Of a stretch of DNA of 64,000 bases, positions 38,433 through 46,691 are shown piece by piece. Every line of letters begins with the position of its first letter. Positions within the stretch are counted from its first letter, which is position 1. The stretch comes from CBDBBY01 sp965203795 (GTDB lineage: Bacteria; Pseudomonadota; Alphaproteobacteria; Rhodobacterales; Rhodobacteraceae), in contig OZ241915.1 in NCBI GenBank assembly GCA_965203795.1, positions 2,976,001-3,040,000 on the forward strand. Direction: 5' to 3'. The translations under genes were made by a program, and so were the position numbers. A model generated the notes under the pieces. The model was not told the origin of the DNA and searched no databases. It saw only the letters and a list, made by a program, of their open reading frames with translations.

Positions 38433-39352
38433 TCCGCCCCTCCCATGTATCTGCGGGCCGCGATCAGCTTCGTGTAGAAATAGTAGGTGAACAGGATCGA
38501 AAGCAGGATCGAGACATAGGCCATGGCGTTCGCCTGGCCCATGCGCGCGTTGTCGTATCCGACCCGCGCGATCATCGTCCAAAGCAGTTCGGTCCGTCCC
38601 GCTGGGCCGCCTCCCGTCATGACGTCGACGATGTCGTAGGCGCGGGCGACGTCGAGTGACCGGATGGTCATCGCGATGAACGCGAACGGCATCAGGAACG
38701 GAAGCGTGATGTGGCGGAACACCTGCCAAGGGTTGCACCCGTCCACCTTGGCGGCCTCGACGGGATCCCGCGGCATGGCGAACAGGCCGGCAAGCAGAAG
38801 TATCGCGAACACGGACGTGCTCATCCAGATCTCGGCGAAGAGGATCGAGAACATCGCCAAGTACCGGTCGACCAGCCACGGGATCGCGCCGTCGCTGATG
38901 CCCAGCGCATGCAGCGCGTTGTTGAGGACGCCGATGTTGTCGTTGAACACGAACTTGAACTGGTAGCCCACGAGGATCGGCGAAAACATCATCGGGAACA
39001 TCATGATCGTGCGTAGAGTCCGCTGGCCCCACGTGATCCGGTTGATCAGCAGCGCGATCCCGAGTCCGAACAGGAACTCCAGGTTCAGCGCGATCGCAAG
39101 GAACAGCACGGTCCGGCCGAACGCGACCCAGAAATCGGCGTCGGTGAAGATCCGCTCGTAATTCCGGAAGCCGACCCAATTGTACAAGGTGTCTGGACGG
39201 ATCAGCCGGTAGCCGGTGAAGCTCGTGTACAGCGAGAACAACAGCGGCAGGAGCACCACGAACAGCAGCGTGACGATTGCCGGCAACAGCAGCAGAACCG
39301 GGATGAACTGCTCGCGCTGCCAGAACGGAACGGATTTCCGGATTGCTGGCAT
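38429..39352 (-). CDS. Carbohydrate ABC transporter permease, MalF type
   Basis: A 307-residue permease with six helices (first at about 17-38). The EAA loop is DPVEAAKVDGCNPWQVFRHITLPFL (about 198-222). Long first periplasmic loop GYRLIRPDTLYNWVGFRNYERIFTD is typical of CUT1 permeases. Pairs with the MalG-type gene that overlaps its stop. Confidence 0.94.
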   Translation of the reverse strand: MPAIRKSVPFWQREQFIPVLLLLPAIVTLLFVVLLPLLFSLYTSFTGYRLIRPDTLYNWVGFRNYERIFTDADFWVAFGRTVLFLAIALNLEFLFGLGIALLINRITWGQRTLRTIMMFPMMFSPILVGYQFKFVFNDNIGVLNNALHALGISDGAIPWLVDRYLAMFSILFAEIWMSTSVFAILLLAGLFAMPRDPVEAAKVDGCNPWQVFRHITLPFLMPFAFIAMTIRSLDVARAYDIVDVMTGGGPAGRTELLWTMIARVGYDNARMGQANAMAYVSILLSILFTYYFYTKLIAARRYMGGAD

Positions 39353-39425
39353 CGACTATCCGTCGAACGGGGCGGGCTGGATCGGCCCGGCGGCCATTCG
39401 TCCGCCGGGCCGCAACGGGAGCGGT

Positions 39426-40748
39426 CTACAGGTAGCCCGCATCCTCCATGATTTCGCGCGCGGCGTCAGCCGCCTCGTCGAGCGCCTCCTGCGCCGTCAT
39501 CTCTCCGAGGATCGCGGCCTGGAGCCGGGGCCATATCTCGTTGGAGACCTCGATCCATTCCGGAATCAGGGGCGGCGTGAACGCGTCCTCGGCCATGGAT
39601 TGCGCGTAGGTCGAGAAAACGAGCACGAGGAAGTCGTTCCCCGCTTCGGCGAACTCCTTCTGGGCCTCGTCCCAGACCGACCCGCGCGTCGGAAGCAGGC
39701 CCTTGCGGGCTTCAACCATCTGGCGCTCGTGCGACGTCAGGAAAGCCACGAAGGAAGCGGCCGCGTCCATGTTGTCGCAGGTCTCCGTGATCGAGAACGA
39801 GTGGCTGCCCGACCAGCCCGTGCGCTTGCCGCTGGAACCAATGGGCGCCCGGACAAGCCCGATGTCGCCGGCGACCTTCGAATGCTCGGGAGTGTTGAAG
39901 AACGAAGCCCAGCCGGCCCAGTCGAGATTCAGCGCGACGGTGCCCGAAGCGAAGCCGAGACCGGTGTCGTCCCAGAGGTAGTTCAGAACGCCGGCGGGCA
40001 CGGCGCGGGCATCGTAGAGATCCTTGAACCACTCGACGGCCCGGACGCCGGCTTCGGAATTGAACGTCGGATTCCAGTCTTCGTCGAACAGCGCGCCTCC
40101 CTCGGCGACGAGCAGCTCGTAGAACCGGCCGGTGATCGCCTCGTCCTTTCCGACATACTGCGTTCCGTAGAAATTCGGCGCGTCGGCGAAGAACTTCGCC
40201 TGGTCGCCGAACTGGTCCCAAGTTTCGGGCGGCGCGAGCGCGTACCCGTACTCGGACATGAACGCGTCCTTGTTCGCCTGATCCTCGTAGAGCGACTTCT
40301 GGTAGTAGAGGTTCGAAATGTCGGAGTGGCGCGGCAGCTGCACGAGCCGTCCATCGACGGTCGAATTCTGCAGCGCGAGCTCCTGGAAGCCGCCGAGCAC
40401 CTCGTCCGACATCACGTCGTTCAGGTCGGCGTAGATGCCCCCGTACTGAGGCGCGAAGCTGGTGTGGTTCGACCCGACGCACCAGTCGAGCGTTCCGGCC
40501 GCGATATCCTGCTTGATTTCCCGATCGAGCTCGAAATGGTTCTTGCGCGAAAGCACGTCCACAGTCGCGCTTGTCATCTCCGTCCATTTCGGGATTTCCG
40601 CGTAGAGCGGCTCGTATTGCGCTCCCCCGATGAGCTTGACCCTAAGGACGTAGCCGTCGAAGCTCCCGTAGTCGATTTCCTGCGCTACCGCGCCGGTTGC
40701 CATCAGCAGCGCCATCGCCGCCGCGACGCCGTTGGTTGCTTGTCTCAT
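39426..40748 (-). CDS. Extracellular solute-binding protein, family 1 (sugar)
   Basis: The 440-residue binding protein has a clear signal peptide (MRQATNGVAAAMALLMATGAV, cleaved after AQ). ATG 40748 is chosen because AAGGAG ends 6 bases upstream; the in-frame ATG two codons earlier is too close. Segments TWDQFGDQAKFFAD and GWSGSHSFSITETCDN fit the sugar-binding family 1 fold. It is the periplasmic receptor of the ABC transporter downstream. Confidence 0.93.
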   Translation of the reverse strand: MRQATNGVAAAMALLMATGAVAQEIDYGSFDGYVLRVKLIGGAQYEPLYAEIPKWTEMTSATVDVLSRKNHFELDREIKQDIAAGTLDWCVGSNHTSFAPQYGGIYADLNDVMSDEVLGGFQELALQNSTVDGRLVQLPRHSDISNLYYQKSLYEDQANKDAFMSEYGYALAPPETWDQFGDQAKFFADAPNFYGTQYVGKDEAITGRFYELLVAEGGALFDEDWNPTFNSEAGVRAVEWFKDLYDARAVPAGVLNYLWDDTGLGFASGTVALNLDWAGWASFFNTPEHSKVAGDIGLVRAPIGSSGKRTGWSGSHSFSITETCDNMDAAASFVAFLTSHERQMVEARKGLLPTRGSVWDEAQKEFAEAGNDFLVLVFSTYAQSMAEDAFTPPLIPEWIEVSNEIWPRLQAAILGEMTAQEALDEAADAAREIMEDAGYL

Positions 40749-40817
40749 TTCCATCTCCTTTTCTGACTGATTGGATTTCACTCCCGGCGGCCGCTTCGGC
40801 CGCAGCGGATTCCGCCT

Positions 40818-41969
40818 TCAGAACACACCGTTGTGCTCTCCCAAAGACGGAGCGGCGCGGTCGGACTTCAGAGTCGCGCCGTCCATTCGGAGCGGCGAGC
40901 GCAACGCGGCAAGCGCCACGGAATCGCCGCGCCGGATCGTCTGCTCGAACTCCAGCAGCTGGTATGCCTTGCTGCCGCGCATCGTCGGCCAGTCAAGCAC
41001 TTCGGAGCACCATATGTCCGCCGGCTGGAGCACTTCGAGCCACTCCGAGGTTGTCCGGAGCCTAATTCGTTCCGCGAAGGCAAGCTTGATCCGGTCCCTT
41101 TGCTTCAGCATCGCGCCCGGGTCGTTGTAGCAATCCTCCAGCCCTTGAATTTCCAGCAGCTCGGCAAGCTTGCGCAGGCTTGGCGTCATCGCCAACGCCA
41201 GGAAGCCGTCGCTCGTTTCGTACACCCCGTACGGAGCTCCCAGATAGGCATGCGCCCCGTTCACGGCGCTTCGCTCCGGAACCCTTCCGCCGTCGTTGAG
41301 GTGCGTCGTCAGGACTTCGAACTGGAAGTCGAGCATGACCTCGAACAGGCTCGTTTCCACCTTGGCTCCGCGCCCGTGCACGCCGCGACCGACAAGCGCG
41401 GCGAGTATGCCCTGCGCCAGCGCGTTTCCGGCCAGCATGTCGGCGACCGCCAGCCCCATCGGCACCGGCGGGTCTGAAGCGGACCCCGTCAGCCAAAGCA
41501 AGCCGGAACGGGCCTGGGCCAACAGATCCTGGCCGGGAAGGTCCTTCCAAGGCCCATCCTCGCCGTAGCCGGATATGGATCCGTAAATTATGCGGGGGTT
41601 GATCGCTTTGACGTCCTCGTAGCCGAACCCCCTCCGCTCGATCACGCCCGGCCGGAAATTCTGGATCATCACGTCGGCCGACTTCAGCATCCCCGTCAGG
41701 CGCTCGCGGTCGCCCGCATCGTTCAAGTCGGCGGTGATGCTTTCCTTGTTCCTGTTGATGGCGTGGAACAGCGAATTGTCGCCGCCGATTTCCGTGTCCG
41801 ACAGGTACAAGTGCCTGCAAAGATCGCCCACGCCCGGCCTTTCCACCTTCACGACGCGCGCGCCGAGGTCCGCAAGCTTGAGCCCGCACAGCGGGCCGGA
41901 CAGGAACTGGCTGAAATCGACCACCAAAAGCCCGTGCAGCGGGCGATCGCTCGGAGGCAGCGTCCTCAT
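40818..41969 (-). CDS. CaiB/BaiF family III CoA-transferase
   Basis: A 383-residue CoA-transferase: LLVVDFSQFLSGPLCGLKLADLGARVVKVE near the N-terminus, NRNKESITADLND (about 72-84), the catalytic Asp in GQDLLAQARSG (about 149) and PVPMGLAVADMLAGN. Such enzymes move CoA between acids. Its ATG overlaps the upstream stop (ATGA). Combined with two MaoC-like genes, it implies an acyl-CoA branch in the cluster. Confidence 0.92.
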   Translation of the reverse strand: MRTLPPSDRPLHGLLVVDFSQFLSGPLCGLKLADLGARVVKVERPGVGDLCRHLYLSDTEIGGDNSLFHAINRNKESITADLNDAGDRERLTGMLKSADVMIQNFRPGVIERRGFGYEDVKAINPRIIYGSISGYGEDGPWKDLPGQDLLAQARSGLLWLTGSASDPPVPMGLAVADMLAGNALAQGILAALVGRGVHGRGAKVETSLFEVMLDFQFEVLTTHLNDGGRVPERSAVNGAHAYLGAPYGVYETSDGFLALAMTPSLRKLAELLEIQGLEDCYNDPGAMLKQRDRIKLAFAERIRLRTTSEWLEVLQPADIWCSEVLDWPTMRGSKAYQLLEFEQTIRRGDSVALAALRSPLRMDGATLKSDRAAPSLGEHNGVF

Positions 41970-43105
41970 CTTCTCGTGCTGACGTATGCGGCATCAAGCC
42001 GCTCAAGGGTTTCCGCTACGGTCGCTTGGTTGCGCAGGCAAGCGTGAACGATGTCGCCGCCAATGTCCTGGAACTCCATGTATCCGTCGTGGCGGGGCCG
42101 GAGCCAGGCAGTTTCCAAGGTCTCCCGGGTATTCCTGAAAAAGTTCCTTGTCGCGGCGTTGCATTCGTCGCTTTCCCAAGCGTCGGCATGCCCCGGCTGC
42201 CCGCCCGAGAGGAAATACAGGTCCTTCTGGCAGTCGCCGCCCGCGATCCAGAATGCGTACTCCGCGGCCAATTCGGGGTGCCTGCAATTCGCCGAGATCG
42301 CTATTCCGGTGCCTCCGATCACCGTGCCGCGAGGCCCGGCGCCGTCGACGCCCGGCGCATCAGCGAACGTCAGCGGGTGCTTGCAATACCCCTGCCGCGA
42401 GTAATTCGAGTAGCCGTAGCCGAACGGCGAGTACGCCGGACCGTCCGCGTCGCGCCCCATCCAGTCGTAAATTCCGATCGGGTCGAGCTCGAAGCATGCA
42501 GGGTCGACCAGCGCCGCCACCTCCTTCATCAGCTCCAGCACCCGCCGTCCCTCGGACGCCTCAATGAACTTGCCATCGCGTTCCGCAAGTTCGGCGCCGA
42601 TGTTCCTGGCAAGGCCCATGAAGGTCATGAGCGAATTCAAAGGGATGAGCGCGAAAGCGACTTTCCCGCTGCGGGCGAGCTCGACGACGCCGGTCCAGTC
42701 GGCAGGGGCGGAATCAATGATGTCGCTCCGGTACGCCGCGACGGGAGTGGCCGCGTCGATCGCCAGCGCCCACTGCCGCCCGTCGAATTCGTAGGACCGG
42801 TGCGACGCGCCGACAGACCTGTCGGCCAGCTGCAGCAGCTCCTCGCCATGCCCCAGCGAATCGAGCGCCAGAAGCTCGCCGCCCCGAGCGACCTCGCCGA
42901 CATGCGGATGGTCGATCACCATCAGATCGTAATCCGAAGCCATGTCCTTGATCGGCCGGTCCGCGAAGGCCTGCAGGGACCTTTTCTCCCAGGTTATTGA
43001 AACCCCGGGATGCGTTTCCGCAAAGCACTCGGAAGTGGCGACCATCGGGTCGAAGCCGCGGCTGTGGTCCCAAGTCATGCCGCGCAGCGCTGCCGGTTCA
43101 GGCAT
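41966..43105 (-). CDS. Solute-binding-protein-like protein lacking a signal peptide
   Basis: The 379-residue product resembles family 1 sugar-binding proteins (CFAETHPGVSITWEKRSLQAF, YDLMVIDHPHVGEVA, GGTGIAISANCRHPELAAEYAFWIAGG). It begins MPEPAALRGMTWDHSRGFDP with no hydrophobic leader. ATG 43105 overlaps the MaoC stop by 8 bases, and an upstream extension of nine codons adds no leader either. It overlaps the CoA-transferase start, so three enzymes and this protein are tightly coupled. A cytoplasmic sensor or substrate-handling role is more likely than transport. Confidence 0.85.
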   Translation of the reverse strand: MPEPAALRGMTWDHSRGFDPMVATSECFAETHPGVSITWEKRSLQAFADRPIKDMASDYDLMVIDHPHVGEVARGGELLALDSLGHGEELLQLADRSVGASHRSYEFDGRQWALAIDAATPVAAYRSDIIDSAPADWTGVVELARSGKVAFALIPLNSLMTFMGLARNIGAELAERDGKFIEASEGRRVLELMKEVAALVDPACFELDPIGIYDWMGRDADGPAYSPFGYGYSNYSRQGYCKHPLTFADAPGVDGAGPRGTVIGGTGIAISANCRHPELAAEYAFWIAGGDCQKDLYFLSGGQPGHADAWESDECNAATRNFFRNTRETLETAWLRPRHDGYMEFQDIGGDIVHACLRNQATVAETLERLDAAYVSTRR

Positions 43106-43661
43106 TCGACTTGCCGGACTCCAATTTCGCAAGCTCCTCCTTGAAGGCTTCCGGTCGGCGGTAGAGCGCTGTCATCAGGTGCTCGCAGTAAAGGGCCAGC
43201 GTTCCTTCGCCCTTGTAGACAGAGTAGCTCACGCGGACCTTGCCCATCGTGTCCGTCTTGAGCTCCTTCGCGAGATTCTCGCGTATCGTGTAGATGGTGT
43301 CGCCGATGAACACCGGCTTGATGAAGCGCAGCCTGTCGTATCCGTACGAGAAGGAATTCAGGCAGTTCGTCGCGGCAAGCCCGAGGCCGTAGGAGAACAC
43401 CATCGCTCCGGCGACCAGCCGCTTTCCGAAGACCCCCTCCTCCTTCGCGAAGGCATCGTCGGACACGTAGGGATGGTGGTCCATGACGAGCGAATTGAAG
43501 AGCATGGCCTCGCCTTCCGAGATCGTCCGGCGAATCGAGCGGATCTTGTCGCCCACTTCGAAGTCTTCGTAATACCAGTCCTCGGCGTTCCAGACCGGAA
43601 CCGCCGCATGCTCATCCGGCAGTCCGGGCAATCCGCGCGCATGGACGCCTATCTCCGCCAT
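43098..43661 (-). CDS. MaoC-like dehydratase
   Basis: A 187-residue hotdog protein: LVMDHHPYVSDDAFAKEEGVFGKRLVAGAM (about 58-87) is the hydratase motif region, and YGYDRLRFIKPVFIGDTIYT follows. It is about 35 residues longer than the 31629-32084 homologue, mainly at the N-terminus. First gene of the long minus-strand catabolic run; no ribosome binding site stronger than GGGAG is seen before ATG 43661. Confidence 0.88.
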   Translation of the reverse strand: MAEIGVHARGLPGLPDEHAAVPVWNAEDWYYEDFEVGDKIRSIRRTISEGEAMLFNSLVMDHHPYVSDDAFAKEEGVFGKRLVAGAMVFSYGLGLAATNCLNSFSYGYDRLRFIKPVFIGDTIYTIRENLAKELKTDTMGKVRVSYSVYKGEGTLALYCEHLMTALYRRPEAFKEELAKLESGKSNA

Positions 43662-44160
43662 TCCCACTCCCCCGACAAGAATCAGCGCATTGCCGAAAGG
43701 ATTGCATGTTCGCGCCCGAACGTAAATTCGGAATCGGTGAGTGGTCCGTCCCCTCGGTTGCCACCGAAGTGGATAAAACGGACATTCGGCATCGCCGGAT
43801 AGGCCTTGATCCGGCGTCGGGTGCGCGCTGTTCTGAAACCGGCTTACACAGCGCCCTACGACCTTGAGCGCCGAGGAGTCGGAATCCCGCACGGCTTTCT
43901 AGCGAAGTATCCGACTCGCTGCGTTGCCAACTCACTGCCTAGGTTGAATTGGCAGGTCGGCGCTATGCTCGCTTTGCGTCTGCGCTCCGCACAAGCGTCC
44001 GCTTCAACCTCGTGGTCCGCCGAAACATCATCTCGGTCGCAGACCAAGTCATCCCGGGTGTCAGCCCAACGCACAGCTGACAGCGGCCCGAACAGGCAGA
44101 CGGGTGCCTCATGAAGGGGCACCTCTTGCCTGAAGCCCCAATCCCGAAGTCAATCCTCGC
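43662..44160. other. Intergenic; no gene recognised
   Basis: About 500 bases between the catabolic run and the accessory patch. Short frames on both strands have no motif. The promoter of the catabolic operon should lie in the first 150 bases, but I cannot pick hexamers with confidence. Confidence 0.35.
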
Positions 44161-45372
44161 TCAGGAATGTGCAAGCAGTCCCACAATAAACCGTTCGTCA
44201 CTTGCTCTCAGGACTGGATCAGTTCCATTGTGCTGTCTCATCCCTCGAATGATCTTCCTTGGAATTCCCATACCCAAATGCTCCAAATATCCGTAATCTC
44301 TCATAATGTCTTTCAATATCTCATTCCGCGCCGATCTCGCGCCCATGCGAACGCCCTCAATGGAAATTCCGTTCGGCAGATTACCTGGAGAAACTATTTC
44401 CACTCGGTTGTCAAAAATCGACAGCTCTATATCCGTGTGTTGCAGAAGGTAGTCTCTGTGAATCAGTGAATTCACAATCGCTTCCCGAACGGCATCATGC
44501 GGGTAAGCGGGTTTCTCTACTCGGCGCAAGCCATCTTCAAGATGCGCTTCAGCTCGCGTGTTGCGTCTAACGAACTCAGCCGCTTGCTCCACGAGGCCTG
44601 ACTCCACAAGCGCTCCATTCGCGCCACCAAGCGGTATCATTGGCCCGCGCAACGGCGCCCGCTCTATCGTGGCGTAATCCTTTTCGCGTCCAGGGAACGC
44701 AGTCGCGCTGATTCCCGAATGCGGAAGAAACTTCTTCGGCGCATTGCCGAACAAAAGCATGCCTGAAACAGTCGGGCGGTTTCCGCTCATCAATTCGGTG
44801 TTGGTTAGCAGAGCTTGCCATCCATTAGTATCGTCTTTGTCTGGAATGTCCTGCTCGCGAATGCGGTGAAAGTAATCCGCAAGACGGCGATAGTCCAGGT
44901 CGGAAAATGTCGCCATCGAAACCGGTCTCAATTCGGCCCGCAGCATCTCACGGCGCTGGAAAAGCCGACTTAATTCCTGCATGCTTGGCTCCCGACTCTG
45001 CGATCCAACTCGAATATAGTATCTATTCACATTGTGATGCCAAACAGCATGCACGTCTGCGCCGACCGGCACGCTCACTATTGCGATGTCAACGCCTGTT
45101 TCAATTTCTTTTACTATTTCAAAGTACGGGTTTATCGCTGGCCGGATGATGTCGCGGCATACATTAATCACCCATTCTTCCAAGTTTGATTTATTGATTC
45201 CGGATACGGATCCGTTGTCTTCCACGCCCAAAAGGACCATTCCGCCTTGGAAATTGGAAAACGCAACGAGTTCTTTCGCAAGTTGTACGGGCGTGAGTTC
45301 ATCACGCTTGAACTCTACAACCGAATTTTCGCCATTTCTGATAATGTCTAGAAGCTCAGTACGGGTGGTCAT
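44161..45372 (-). CDS. AlbA_2 (Schlafen) ATP-binding protein, putative regulator
   Basis: A 403-residue protein with an N-terminal AlbA_2/Schlafen domain (SVVEFKRDELTPVQLAKELVAFSNFQGGMVLLGVEDNG pattern over about 16-53). The C-terminal part has an HATPase_c_4-like segment (DAVREAIVNSLIHRDYL, VEIVSPGNLPNG, RNEILKDIMRDYGYLEHLGMGI). The pair is annotated widely as ATP-dependent helicase or transcriptional regulator, function uncertain. Related modules occur in phage-defence and toxin-like loci. GC is lower than in the catabolic genes. Confidence 0.88.
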   Translation of the reverse strand: MTTRTELLDIIRNGENSVVEFKRDELTPVQLAKELVAFSNFQGGMVLLGVEDNGSVSGINKSNLEEWVINVCRDIIRPAINPYFEIVKEIETGVDIAIVSVPVGADVHAVWHHNVNRYYIRVGSQSREPSMQELSRLFQRREMLRAELRPVSMATFSDLDYRRLADYFHRIREQDIPDKDDTNGWQALLTNTELMSGNRPTVSGMLLFGNAPKKFLPHSGISATAFPGREKDYATIERAPLRGPMIPLGGANGALVESGLVEQAAEFVRRNTRAEAHLEDGLRRVEKPAYPHDAVREAIVNSLIHRDYLLQHTDIELSIFDNRVEIVSPGNLPNGISIEGVRMGARSARNEILKDIMRDYGYLEHLGMGIPRKIIRGMRQHNGTDPVLRASDERFIVGLLAHS

Positions 45373-45869
45373 TTTTGTCTTCCAACTTTTGTTGATACCC
45401 GGAATTCACGCTGACTTCATCAACGTACCGGGTCGCGGGATAGCGCGCGGTTGAAAGTTCGCGCCGCTCACGATTCTTTCAGCCAACTCCTGAACGTCGG
45501 TAGCCCGCTTTGGTTCTCATGTTCCACATCTGGCGTTTGGTCGCTCAACGTACGGCGCGGACGTTGCTATCAATTGCGCAATTCAAGCAATGTCAATTGG
45601 CGACAGTCGGGCCCCTCGGGCGATGCAACCTTTTCCACTACAAGGCTTGCGCGGAGCATCGTTACTGGATGCGATCCGCTGGTGGCGAAATCTGCTTGAG
45701 GCGTGGCGGTTTGCTGCAGTCAACTCAACCCAGCGCGCAGCGTTAGCGATTCATTGACTGCGAGCGGCAATTCTCGATCACGGGTGGAACCTGAACGGGG
45801 CTGTTAACGTCTCCTCGTTCCGTGATTCGCGGAACATGATGTTGTTGCGGAAACCGGGATGGCCACGAC
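45373..45869. other. Intergenic; no gene recognised
   Basis: Mixed-composition DNA upstream of the AlbA_2 gene. No motif-bearing frame seen. It may contain debris of the transposon whose transposase fragment follows. Confidence 0.3.
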
Positions 45870-46217
45870 GTGCTGAAGCGCGCACCGCCGACCCAGCTGA
45901 AGCTGTTCGGCTCCGGGTCGCTTGAGAGGTTGGTCCCGGACGGCCACGACCTGGTGCGCGCCGACCGGATTCTGGATCTCGGCAGGCTGTAGGACGAGGT
46001 CACCTGCTGCTGCGGCGCCTACAGCGGGCGTCCGGGTATCGATCCCGAGACCGCGGCCCGTCTGATGCTGCTCGGGATCGTGCACGACCGCTGCCTGATG
46101 CCGAAGTCCAGGCGGACATCGCGGTCGGTTGGTTCGTCGGCTGCGGGCTCCACGAGCGGCTTCCGGATCGTTCGAGCCCGGCGAGGGTTGGCGGGCGCCT
46201 TGGAACCCCGATCCGGC
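45870..46217 (+). pseudogene. IS1182-type transposase N-terminal fragment (broken)
   Basis: Translation gives PPTQLKLFGSGSLERLVPDG then HDLVRADRILDLGRL, a TAG stop, DEVTCCCGAYSGRPGIDPET and AARLMLLGIV. After a +1 shift it continues EVQADIAVGWFVGCGLHERL and PDRSSP. This is the N-terminus of IS1182-family transposases (QLxLF, RIDRVLDL, GRPGIDP, RLMLLG, WFxGLGLxxxxPDHS). One nonsense codon and one frameshift are visible and the DDE catalytic part is missing. Confidence 0.7.
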
Positions 46218-46691
46218 TGACGATGACGTCAGCGAGCCGCCAAGTGCATGGAGACGTAACGGCCCCCACGATCAACCTGAAGCGGTTCGCGGCCGCCTTT
46301 TGCCCGATTCCCCGCCCCGGAATGATTCGAATGAGCCGGACACTCCTTTCCGCGTTTTGGCGCGGCGGACCAACTCGGACCGCCGCATGTGCACCCGGTT
46401 TGCCGACTCCGCTCAGCGGACTCCAGCGCCGACCGACACCGCGGTCTATCCCGCAACCTTCGGAAGACCGCGTAATTCAACGGCCCCGCTTTGCGTTGCT
46501 CACGTTTGTCTTCCCTCAGACAAGACTCGTCTCAGGCTTGCGATCAGGCGAACGCCGCCCTGAGCCAAGCACTCTGAACCATACTCGGCGGGGAGTTCGA
46601 AAATTTGAGCATGAACATTTATGTTGCGCTCGCATTATGATAATTCGTCAATCTCACGTCTGCGTCGGCACTCGCACAGAGCAGAGGCTTG
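46218..46691. other. Intergenic; no gene recognised
   Basis: GC-rich at first, then AT-rich from about 46,590 (ATGAACATTTATGTTGCGC, ATTATGATAATTCG). The AT-rich 100 bases probably hold the promoter of the next gene. No homology to transposase continuing from the fragment could be followed. Confidence 0.35.

Noticed and set aside
43856..44122. An 88-codon minus-strand frame between the catabolic and accessory regions
   Set aside because: Composition is not convincing, no motif is seen and there is no ribosome binding site.
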